Source: Adiantum capillus-veneris (Eukaryota > Streptophyta > Polypodiopsida > Polypodiales > Pteridaceae). From it: DNA of 64,000 nucleotides. Each line of letters begins with the position of its first letter. Position 1 is the stretch's first letter. A program made the position numbers and the translations under genes. This document shows, in pieces, positions 47,689 through 57,589 of the stretch. The notes beneath the pieces were generated by a model. That model saw only the letters and a list, made by a program, of their open reading frames with translations, ran no database searches and was not told the DNA's origin. Location: the NCBI GenBank assembly GCA_014529385.2, contig CM043953.1, forward strand, positions 86,636,342 to 86,700,341, given 5' to 3'.

Positions 47689-47717
47689 AATTGAATCTTC
47701 TATTGGCATCCTCCGTC

Positions 47718-47757
<40 letters not shown>
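47006..47757. repeat. Three (CT)n microsatellites in the CACTA element
   Basis: CT tracts at about 47006-47075, 47650-47688 and 47720-47757. The first and third are each preceded by the same phrase, TTCTATTGG then TCCTCCGTCTT-like bases (46983-47004, 47698-47719), so a short unit was duplicated along with its microsatellite. Confidence 0.9.
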
Positions 47758-47758
<1 letters not shown>

Positions 47759-47759
47759 A

Positions 47760-48005
47760 AAAAAGGTAATCCATCGAACATAAATCTAGATCTAATTTAA
47801 TCTTAAACTCAAAATAAACTTAAATCTAATTTAATCTAACGTAAATAAACCTAAATCTAATCTAACTCAAAATAAACCTAAATCTAATCTAACTCAAAAT
47901 AAACCTAAACTAATTTAATCTAACCTAAATCTAAATCTAACCTAATCTTAAACTCAACATAAACATAAATCTAAATGTAATATAACCTGATCTAATTTAA
48001 ATTTT
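47760..48005. repeat. Degenerate AATCTAA-type minisatellite
   Basis: Repeats of AAATCTAATCTAA and AACTCAAAATAAACCT, roughly 30 bases per unit. It looks superficially like telomere-related DNA but lacks CCCTAAA. Confidence 0.8.
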
Positions 48006-48115
48006 AACATAATCTCTTTCTCTCTTTGTTTTTTTCCCTTACCTCTCTCTTTCGTCTTCTCCCCCTCTCTCTCTCTCTTTGGTTTTTTATTCTCTCTCTC
48101 TTTCTCTTTGTTCAA

Positions 48116-48581
48116 CAGTCTTGATTTCAACTCCTGTCGGGGCTAGATCTTTAAGGTCTCCTGGGATAGTTCCCTACTACGTTAAAACTCTCTTCTTCTC
48201 AGGTGTGTGTGTGTGGGTGTGGGTGTGTGTATGTGTGTGCCAATAAAAAGAGAAAAATGGTATAACCTTTCTATCACCCAAGTGTGGTAGATTGGTTATG
48301 CCATTTCCCTCCTGAATAACAAGTCTTGAGTTCAACTCCTTGTCGGCTAGATCTTTAAGGTCTCTTGGGAGAGTTTCCTACGATGTTAAAACTCTCTTCT
48401 TCTCGGGTGTGTGGGTGTGTGTGTGTGTGTGTGTCAATAAAAAGAGAAAAATGGTATAACCTTTCTATCACCCAAGTGTGGTAGATTGGTTATGCCATTT
48501 CCCTCTTGAATAACAAGTCTTGAGTTCAACTCCTCGTCGGCTAGATCTTTAAGGTCTCTTGCGATAGTTTCCTACGACGTT

Positions 48582-48590
<9 letters not shown>
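48116..48590 (+). repeat. Tandem SINE-like, tRNA-derived repeat (2.5 copies)
   Basis: Units start after a (GT)n tract with AATAAAAAGAGAAAAATGG and end at a (CT)n tract. Each full unit has an A-box-like TGGTAGATTGG (48285-48295, 48479-48489) and, 45 bases on, a B-box GTTCAACTC (48330-48338, 48524-48532) that fits the polymerase III consensus GWTCRANNC. The first copy (48116-48205) has only the B-box half. A diverged copy is at 60553-60740. The boxes and spacing suggest descent from a tRNA. Confidence 0.6.
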
Positions 48591-48665
<75 letters not shown>

Positions 48666-48734
48666 CCTCTCTCAATGTGTGCGTGTATGCATTCTTTGTT
48701 TATGCATGTGAGTGTGTGTTTTGTTTATGCATGT

Positions 48735-48792
<58 letters not shown>

Positions 48793-48904
48793 ATAATGTG
48801 TGTGTGTGAGAGAGAGAGAGAGGGGGGGGGGAGAGAGAGAGAAAGAGGGGAAGGGAACATGAGAGAGAGGAGAGGGGAGGAGCATACCTAGCTCTCCTTC
48901 CTCT

Positions 48905-48968
<64 letters not shown>

Positions 48969-48990
48969 AGAAAGAGAGAGAGAGAGAGAG
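48591..48990. repeat. Microsatellite cluster: (CT)n, (CT)n, (GA)n, (GT)n(GA)n
   Basis: CT at 48583-48665 and 48735-48788; a short GT then GA run with a G9 tract near 48823-48831; a long (GT)n at 48909-48966 followed by (GA)n. The last one has the same order as the other compound loci when read on the opposite strand. Confidence 0.95.
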
Positions 48991-49207
48991 GGAGAGTGCG
49001 GGTTACCTCTTTGCTTGCTTGAGTGCCGAAAGATCTGAGTTTCTGGGCGCTCTCGGTTTTTTTAAACCCCTGTCGGCGTCGCTATGGGCATCACTACATG
49101 CGTTGCTATGTTACAAGTAAACTAGCGATGCCCATAGAGACGCCGTGAATTTTCACTTTTAAGCGTCGCACTACGAGCATCGCTAATGTGAAGTACCTCT
49201 TGTAGTG

Positions 49208-49580
49208 ATCGCTTCAACAAAAGCAAGTAGTAGTGGTTTAATACGGCAAGATGTCATAATAGTCAAAAATTTTACTTCCATTTCGGAGGAGGCATCAAAG
49301 AAAATTGGTTTGGCTCTTTGCTTAAATTCTAAGATGCTTGAAGAGAAATCCATCGTAGACAATGTATATGAAGTGTTCAAGGTGGAGTCTCCTGCAAGAG
49401 ACTGTGGGGGTGTATGAGATGCACATCAAGGATGAGCCCTACTACACATGCCCCAATTTCATCGACAAGGAGTCCAAGACAAAATCTTATTTGGCTTGCA
49501 AGTACTTGTACTTCCATTTTCTTGAGAATGCTTGGATTGAGCCAAAACGAAAGCATGTTCATACATCAGTGTGTGCTACG
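49208..49580 (+). pseudogene. Split gene-like fragment, right part with possible SWIM zinc finger
   Basis: A frame from 49208 reads ASTKASSSGLIRQDVIIV. After one frameshift near 49410 it continues HIKDEPYYTCPNFIDKES and SYLACKYLYFHFLENAW before a stop at 49580. The YTCPNF...ACKYLYF spacing resembles a SWIM-type zinc finger, with Tyr where His is usual. It resumes where the CACTA element ends, so the element probably landed in this gene or older transposase. Confidence 0.4.
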
Positions 49581-49599
49581 TAAACTAGATGTCTACAAT

Positions 49600-49828
49600 G
49601 CTCTTAGTCATGAATGCACATATCCAAACCTAGAATAAAGCTCCATATTTGGTTAATTTTGTGACAATTTTTCCACCATGTGTTGAATTTGGCAAAGTTG
49701 ATTTGGATTGTTTTGGTATTGGAACTAGCGGGTGATGATTTGGATTATCTACGTTTAGCAGTTACTCTATCTCTCAACTTGTTAGCATTAATCAAGTGGT
49801 GAAAAATGATTTAGGTGTATACTTGTCC

Positions 49829-49919
<91 letters not shown>

Positions 49920-49922
49920 GGG

Positions 49923-49956
<34 letters not shown>

Positions 49957-50069
49957 CTGAGAGATTGTGCTTGTGTATGAGTGTACATGAATGAGGGAGA
50001 GAATATCTTGAGGTGTAGCATTGTCTAGTTGGTGGTTGAACTTGATGATCGACATAGATTATAATGTTT

Positions 50070-50139
<70 letters not shown>

Positions 50140-50285
50140 ATGCGCAATGATTCAGGTCTATTTATGTGCTTGTATGAGTGTACATGAGAGAGGCAAAAAA
50201 AGAGGGAGATTTGTAAATGATCGAGGTGTGTTCTCCAAGGGAACAATTGTGTGTGTGTGTGTGTGTGTGTGTGTGCACCCGTGCG

Positions 50286-50332
<47 letters not shown>

Positions 50333-51590
50333 ATAGGATGGGGCGGAGGGAGGATCAAGCGACAGAAAGAAGGAGTGGATCCTCAACTATGAAGGGTTGA
50401 TAAAGGAAAGAGCATGTCTATGGAATGCCACACCTCACCCTTGGCATTGGAAGTATCTAGTTTCCCAATAAACTTTCTAGCTAGATTCCCATGCTTTGCG
50501 TGTTCATTGTAATCAAATCTCTAATATGTGGACCCCCATTAGGGATGACATACTCTAGGACCCTGCTCAAAACTTGTATTATAGTTGGATGAGAAGGTAT
50601 ATGTATTTCTTCCTTATCATGTAAGCTTTGAGCTTTCAACTTTGCTACCATTCTCTAGCATTTAAAATCTTTGCAGATTGGAGTGACATCATCATCATTT
50701 AAATAAGTCTAAATTGTGAGCTTCTTTTCCCTTCTCATCAGGTGAACATGTGGACTCAGTAATTCACTCAAGATAAGGACTTGGATTGGGTATCTAAGTC
50801 CTTCTCAATCTAGACCACTTTACCTTATCCATCTTTGCTAAAATCAACGGTTTCTATGTCTGACAATCTACTGTTTATGAGTCTGATTAGGTTTTTGGCT
50901 TGGTTGTCTAGAGCTGGTTGTTTCTACTTTTGAGGTAGATCATGCTTTGGTTCATCCTATAAATGATCACTATTTTACCTTCCTAATAAATTTGACATTG
51001 ATTGCACTACTAGTTACAATGAAGAATATGGCTTTGTCTGATTATTTCATATGATTTCTATATATTAGGCTGAGTCTTCAACTTTTATGGTTGCTAGAAT
51101 TTATGTTTATTGTTTTTTAGATCAAATCTTACTGAGAATAATTCAAGTGGCTGAATTTCAAAATCGGATTGATCATTGGATTGTGCTAAAAGATTTTCTA
51201 AATCCAAAAAGTATAAGTTAATTTTTGCTCCATTATATAATTTGGGTAGAATTAATCAAGACAAGTCCTTGAGCCTTACTATACCATTAAAAATTACCAA
51301 TTCAACCACATATGGTCTAAACCATGCAATTTTTAAATTTCTCTTCTTAGTGCGAGTTTGGACTGATAAAATAAGGTTAAAGCCCCTTTTTGAAATTCTC
51401 AAACCTTCAACTTACTATCATGCCATTAAATCCTTCTTTGTTGTACCACCTCTTATTTTAGCATTCCTCATTGTCTGATTTTTTTCAACTTAAGTAAATC
51501 CTCTAGTGTCTTCTTTAGATTGATGTTCTAATCTAGATCAAACTTAGCAGTGACTCTTATACTAGGATCTATGAATTCCTAGTCTCAACG
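49600..51590. other. Non-coding stretch with microsatellites
   Basis: Microsatellites: (TG)n(GA)n at 49830-49955 with a short G-run at the junction, (GA)n at 50070-50138, and (TG)n then (GA)n at 50248-50330. From 50340 to 51590 I recognise no gene or element. Confidence 0.7.
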
Positions 51591-51599
51591 GTGACTTTG

Positions 51600-52256
51600 A
51601 GACTAGGAACTATGACTCTGAGACTACAAACTATGACTTCAAATGAAACTACAACTTGTGTCCCATACGCCATTCTGAAAGGTATCATTCTAGTAGTGAT
51701 TTTCTAGGCCGTTCGGTATGCCCTTAACACAATCTAAAGCTTGAAATTCTAGTTATGAGGGTCCTTGTAAGCTTGAAACTCTAGTTATAATTTATGATGC
51801 TTTATGAAGAATATCTCAGTTGGAATATGAATAGTTTTTTTATGAAATGGCCTCCCTTGTATGAGACTATTTCTAGAGGACAGGCATGTTGATAGATGAT
51901 GTGTTCATAAATGAAACATTCAATGGATTTTGGTGTAATTTTTGGAGTACCTTGGCTCCAACCCATTTTCTTACATAGTACATTGCCAGAACTATGTACT
52001 TCTTGAGGGTTCACTTTATGTAGATGTTAGAGAAACTACCTACACTACCAAAACTACCTTGACAACCATGGACTACCATAAGTAGATACCTAACCTTGTC
52101 TTTGATGCTAGAGGTGCTTGACGTAGCCCCAAGAGTAGTCAATGCAGTTAAAAGAGTCCCAATCTTTGCCTCAACAACTAAACTTCTGAATATGTCCTTC
52201 ATGCTAGCTTGTAGAGTTTGCAATTCCATCGACTGGCCTTGACACATAGCATCCAA
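51600..52256 (-). pseudogene. Ty3/gypsy fragment: gag-like start fused to integrase end
   Basis: On the minus strand 52256-52011 reads MELQTLQASMKDIF-type helical Gag-like sequence. Next, 52014-51802 reads FIYEHIIYQHACPLEIVSYKGGHF in pieces (EHIIYQHACPLEIVSYKGG), the conserved integrase core region, with Tyr replacing the usual Asp of VSD. Then at about 51690-51600 PFRMAYGTQVVVSFEV matches the integrase phrase before the C-terminal domain. Protease, reverse transcriptase and RNase H are missing, so this is an internally deleted remnant. Confidence 0.6.
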
Positions 52257-53029
52257 CCAAAGAGGTGCCCTCTATATTCCACATGCTCTGGCTTTTCTCT
52301 TGTAACTACACTTTCACTACATCTAATGTGCTTTTTAGTGTAAGTAATATAGTTTTTTTGGAAATCGGCATCTGCTCCACTTTAGCCATAACCTGGAGGT
52401 TGATAGAGAAGGAGCCCTATTTGTCTGAAGGCTTATAATAGTTGGAAAACATGTAATTGAATCCCCCATGCTTTGGTCTTGACTTTGGAGTGGAATACAA
52501 GGCTTCAATCTATGGCATGGAAGAGAGCTCATTGCATTCAATCTAATTCTTTATCTTCTTGTCCACTTTGCTTGGGAGTTTCTGGCAATACTCAAGGACT
52601 TGCTCGCATTAACCAAAGACCATGCAAATTTCAAACCTCATGGGCTCTGCATGGGAATTAGGCATCTCTCATAAATGAATAAATTTGCAAGATTTGTTGT
52701 AATCTTCATGTTCAAAGGCATGCCTTGGTAGAAATTGTGAAATAGTAGCCTACACTCTTCCACATGGTGGGGCCGCAGCATACGCAAGAAGATCTTTCAC
52801 CCCTTCTCCCTTCTTCTTGTGAATATCTCTGTAGCTAATCCTCACCTTTCACATCATCATCGGAAGAGTTTTGGTAGATCTTTCCTTCCAAGCTCAAATC
52901 GTACTCTCATGTAGCTCATATCTTGTAAAGCAAAATCATTTTTTCTTGGGATACTGAGACCTTCAATTAGGTAATGATGGGAAAATCAAAATCAATGAGA
53001 CAAGGATCAACGAGAAGCATATCTTTAGA
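52257..53029. other. Unassigned stretch between two retroelement remnants
   Basis: No gene recognised. Short open pieces have no similarity I can name. Confidence 0.6.
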
Positions 53030-54768
53030 CATATGACTGAAAGAAAAGGTTATAGGTTATACCATCCTAAAATGAATTGTATCTGGTTTCACATGATGTT
53101 ATGTTTGTGGAAGATTATGTTTAGCCTTTGATGTCATGTACTAGAGACAATAATGTGAGCTCACATGACATTTATGACAGTTTTTTTCCTCTTTTTAGTG
53201 GTGGAAGCATGAATGCACATTCAAATGAGGCAAATATACATCCTATGGGGGTTTCAAAAAATGCTACAGATCAGCCTATTTTTGATGCAGATGTACATGA
53301 TGTACTTGATGTGGAAAGGGCTGAGAATGCACAGGCTAGAGGTATGCCAAAATGGTTGGTGCATACTTTGTATGACAGTAGATTGGATGCACCTTTGTCT
53401 AGTTGTACTTGTTTAGGTTCTCACCATGCATCTTATGCATCAAATTGTTATGCTTTTGCTATTTCTTGCTTATGTGATGTGGAGGAACCTCTGTCTTTTG
53501 GTGAAGCACATAGCTCAAAAAATTGGATGGCTTCCATGCAATCAAAATATGAGGCACTTATAGAAAATGACACATGGACTTTATGTGATTGGCCTCTTGG
53601 CAAAAATGCCATTGGTACAAAGCAGGTTTACAAGTTGAAATGCAAGCTGGATGGTGAGATTGATCGCTGTAAGGCTCCCCTTGGTGAAGGGTTATGCAAA
53701 GCAAAAAGGCATAGATTATGAAGAGATTTTTTCTCCCACTTGTCGTATGATTACTGTGCATTTTCTATGTGCATTGGCACCTCATTACAGTGGGGATTCA
53801 CATCAATCAAATAATGTTACTACTTTCTTGAATGGTGACATATTTGAGGAGATTTATGTAACGTAGCCTCGCAGTTTTTTCAAGAAAGGACAAGTGGATA
53901 AAGTGTGCAAATGTAAGAAATATTTGTATGGAGTGAAGCAATCTCCTTGTGCTTGTTATGAGAAAGCTAACGCTCATTTGGTTAAACGAGGCTTTTGTAA
54001 CATTCCAATAGAAAGCACTTTGTATGTAAAGTGCGAGGGTGATGTACTTCTCATTGTTGTTCTATATGTGGATGATTTTCTAGTAATTAGTCCAAATGAA
54101 ACACATAATGTTGAACTTAAGGCTGATTTGAATGTTACTTTCAAGATGAAATATTTGGGGCTATTTCATTATTTCTTGGGCATACTGTTTAACTAGTGTG
54201 ATGGTGGTATCGCCTTGTGTCAAACACTTTACATAGAGACATTGGTATGTAAGTTTGTACTTGAAGACTACAAGCCTATTGCCACTCCCATGGAAACAAG
54301 TTTGAGGATGATTCTTCATGATGTTGGTGACCCTACCGATGTTACTCTTTACCAAACTATTGTTGGATGCATTATTTATGTACGCAATATGAGGCCAAAT
54401 ATTCAATTTGTAGTCTCACAAGTCAGCAAATTTATGCATAGCCCAAAGTCTAAGCATTGGCAGGATATTAAGAGGATCTTTTGCTTCTTGAGTGGCACTT
54501 TACATCTTGAGTTGTTTTTTCCCAAGGAAAGATCATTACCGCCAGATTTACATGCTTTTTCAGACTCATATTGGGCTAGTTTTTATGACACATGAGTGTC
54601 CACAAGTGGTTTTAATTTCAAGAAGCAACCTACTATGGCCACTTCTAGTTGTGAGTCTGAGTACATGGTTGTCTTCACAGCTATGGTTGAGAGTGTATGG
54701 CTCAGATGCCTTATGTGACTGATTTGGGTAGAGCGCATTGGTAGTTCCAAGGAACCATCAGTAATGCA
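53030..54768 (+). pseudogene. Decayed copia fragment, same family as 27514-31800
   Basis: It aligns collinearly with the intact copia polyprotein from about 29815 to 31610: end of integrase (KGYRLYHPK), the linker, reverse transcriptase and RNase H up to GTLHL and SCESEYMVV. The reverse transcriptase box is YVDDF. Stops (for example TAG at 53864-53866 and 54193-54195), a frameshift near 53690 and two small deletions (about 35 bases near 54617, about 50 near 54732) inactivate it. No LTRs flank it, so both ends were lost. Its divergence against the intact copy shows the family has been present for a long time. Confidence 0.9.
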
Positions 54769-54894
54769 CAGAGCTTAGCAAAGAGTTGTTTTGACAGAAA
54801 TTTCAGATTTGCATAGAACTAAAAAGCAAAATTTTCATATTTACACAGAACTCAAGCAAAAATTCGATTTGATAGAAAATTAAAAATGCCAGTG

Positions 54895-55050
54895 CAAACA
54901 TAGATCGACAAACACAACCACACACACACACTCTCTCTCTCTTTCCAACCTTTCTCTATCTATAAAGGAAAATTTAACCTCAACAATGCAGTATGCAGGC
55001 TATAGGCGAAGCTTGGCGCAGAGCATTTCCCCAGCAACAGTGCCAAAAAT
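54895..55050 (-). other. Primer-binding-site remnant of an E2/E3-type or gypsy element
   Basis: The minus strand at 55045-55027 reads TGGCACTGTTGCTGGGG, close to the tRNA-Asp-type site of E2. An LTR-like start (TGATTAC) follows at 55050 on the plus strand. The LTR itself would extend right from 55050 but is obscured by a microsatellite. Confidence 0.45.
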
Positions 55051-55259
55051 GATTACTACTAGGGACTTGCTATGCGCTGTGTGTCAGCCACACGGCTACA
55101 AGCACACAACCTGACAGATGCAAACAAGCTCTACGTCTGTAGGGCGGTGTGTCACTCACCTCCTACATTGCTGCCGCCAAGAAACTCCGTGTGCGCGCAA
55201 AGAAGAGGAAGCCATCGCGTCGTCGCTCGTCCTTCTCCATGCCGCCGTGCTTGCTGATG

Positions 55260-55371
<112 letters not shown>

Positions 55372-55794
55372 GACTAGCAAGAACAAGTGAAGCAAGAGCA
55401 AAGCTTGCACGTTGAGAATAATTAAAAACCCTAGTTTACAGCTTTCTCTAAGGCTTGTCGTCCTTTTCACATACGGGCGTCCATATTTTGCCAGTCAGTG
55501 CTAAATGGGTATGGTGCGTCTTTCATCAATGATCACCAGCCTTTTACTATAAACCTCTTGGACCAACAAGTGTGGCCCATGACTAAACATATACACTAAA
55601 GAATAATGGCATAATCATGGGTTAATAGGCACCTTGGCAAGGCATATTGGACCCAAAAAACCACATAAAGCACACATCCAGTGCCCTTTTCATGCCCTTG
55701 ACCTTCATACCTCCTTCGCCACTTTAGCATGTACCTGTAAACATATATAGTTTTGCCTTGCACACTTCATAACGTGGACCAACTTTAGCTGCAT

Positions 55795-56690
55795 TAGCGT
55801 ATATCCACACAGTCTTGCAACATTTTACTATGCAAGGGGGGAAGGCTTCATTCAGTACCCCAATGCAAGTATATGAAAAACTTAGCAAGGATGATGCTCC
55901 CAAATTCAATGCTTGGAAGCTAAAATGGCAAAGGTGCCATACTCTTTCTCAAGAGACGTATATCCACACAGTCTTGCAATGTTTAACATGCAGGGGGGGA
56001 GGCTTTATTGATTCACCCAATGAAAGTATATAAAAACTTATCAAGGATGAGGCTCCAAAATTTTGCTTAGAAAGCAAAAATGGCAAAGGTGCCATATTCT
56101 TTAGTAGTGGGCAGTCAATGTACGCCATGGTAGCCACCATACCAGACATTGCATTTACAGTGGAAGCAGTTAACTCATTTATGAAAAATCTTGGCAGAAA
56201 GCACTAAGAAGCAGTGAAGCACATTTTGAGATACCTTAAGGGTACAATGAGAAAGTGCTTATGCTTTAGGAATAGCGATGCATACATAGCGAGTTACACA
56301 CATGCAGACTATGCAGGTTATGTGGATAGTCAAAAATCCACATTTGGCTATGCATTCTTATTTGTTGGAGTAGCCATTTTGTGGAGGTCATGTCTCCATT
56401 GCAATTTCTAATGCTCACAAGAAAGTTGTATGGTTAGCTCATCTAGCGGGAGATCTTGCATTCATTAGCCCCAGTGCTACATTGTGATAGTCATAATGCT
56501 ATAGCATTAGCTAAGAACCATGTGTTTCACTCAAAGTCAAAACACACAAAGTCAAGTATCATGTGATACGAGATATATTGGCTAGCAAATCATATCAAGC
56601 TTGTCAATGTCCATATGGATTATAACCCTGTGGATGCTCTTACAAAGATCTTAGCCTCAAGAGGGGTTTGCACATTGCATTGAGATGATG
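55795..56690 (+). pseudogene. Copia reverse transcriptase/RNase H fragment with internal duplication
   Basis: The end of reverse transcriptase reads YIHTVLQ and KLSKDDAPKF, then SMYAMVATIPDIAFTVEAVN and EAVKHILRYLKGTM. RNase H follows (ADYAGYVDSQKSTFGY) and, after stops, a line ending with CDS-like HVFHSKSKHTK-type residues. A block of about 165 bases is tandemly duplicated: TATCCACACAGTCTTGCAA occurs at about 55800 and 55960, followed each time by the same YEKLSKDDAPKF region. The family differs from the 27-32 kb copia element. Multiple stops make it a relic. Confidence 0.8.
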
Positions 56691-56691
56691 G

Positions 56692-56815
56692 TGTTAGGCC
56701 AAGGACCAGAGGCCAGGGGTAGTCTCCACCGAGCTTGGGGGTTCCCTATATAAGGGAAAGAGGTTGGGAGGCAAGGGAGGTTCTAGACATCCTAGTCTCA
56801 TAGTGGTATCAGAAC
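56692..56815 (+). repeat. Short LTR-like segment followed by a tRNA-Met primer site
   Basis: TGTTAGGCCAAGG (56692) to CTAGTCTCA (56800) contains a CTATATAAGGG box at about 56747. TGGTATCAGAAC follows at 56804-56815. It directly follows the copia RNase H relic and precedes the gypsy gag relic, so it acts as the end of one element and the start of another. Confidence 0.5.
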
Positions 56816-57589
56816 TTATTTAAGCAAATCAAGTTGTGGTCCTATTTTTAGCAAACTTTTATGTGAAGCCATAGTGGAGAACAAGTCAATAGGGAATGCA
56901 AAACGAGAACAACCGCTTGGACGAGGAGGAGAGCTGGAGGCGACTTGCACAAAATTGGGAGCTTTTAACTCGGTGGTTACACGCAATAGAGAGGAGAAAA
57001 TCACACTTCATTGACTCTCTCCCTCAACCTCTGTATCACATTGTGCTCTCTCTCTCCCCCCCTCGTTGTGCTACCAAGCCTTGCCCACCATCGTTGTGGG
57101 CAATGTTTTCAAACGAGCCACCCAAGGGGGTGACCTTTTCCATGAAAAAATTTGTATAAGGGAGCATGCCCACACGGTACACCCCCTTGTAAAGCTGGAG
57201 ATCAACACCAAAGATGTGCTACAGAATTTTAAAAAGTTAAGAAAATTTGAAAGACAATTTTTCGCCTTTGTTCATCTCTTTCTCAACAAAGTTTCATACT
57301 ACGCTAAAGTCGGCTACACCTAGCAAGTGAATTGAAGGTTTTGTCTCCCTCAAAATTGACATGGTCTTTTTTGAGGGGCTTTCAAAGATTATCAATAAGT
57401 TTCCAACTAGACGGCGACTTTTGACGTTCACCGTTCACAATTGACATCGACAACTAATTAAAAATTGAAGTTTTTGATTTAGCAAGGCTAATTGATTTTG
57501 TTTGCGGTTGCTCATAATTGATTATTGGTTGATTTTGCTAGGCAACTTTACCCGCAAGGTACATCTTTTTTTTTGTTAGCACGGCATGT
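56816..57589 (+). other. Leader-like stretch before the gypsy gag relic
   Basis: No recognised protein. Short open pieces (56896-57159, 57066-57323) have no similarity I can name. Confidence 0.5.

Larger units (their letters stand above)
43755..49207 (-). mobile_element. CACTA (En/Spm) DNA transposon, decayed left end
   Basis: The right end reads CCTCTTGTAGTG at 49196-49207, so the minus strand starts with the diagnostic CACTACAAGAGG. Subterminal GCGAC/GTCGC motifs typical of CACTA elements crowd both ends: about ten between 43785 and 43950, several between 49070 and 49190. The left terminus is degenerate (CATTGTATGATGCATG at about 43756 in place of CACTACAAGAGG). A TNP2-type transposase gene lies inside, on the minus strand. 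The rest (46.94-49.07 kb) is microsatellites, an AATCTAA minisatellite and SINE-like repeats. A 3-base duplication could not be settled. Confidence 0.82.

Noticed and set aside
47760-48005. Telomere-like repeat
   Set aside because: The plant telomere unit CCCTAAA is absent; units are AATCTAA/AAACCTAAATCT and irregular.
48285-48338. A functional tRNA gene
   Set aside because: A- and B-box-like motifs are present, but no cloverleaf with acceptor stem and anticodon arm could be drawn; treated as SINE-like instead.
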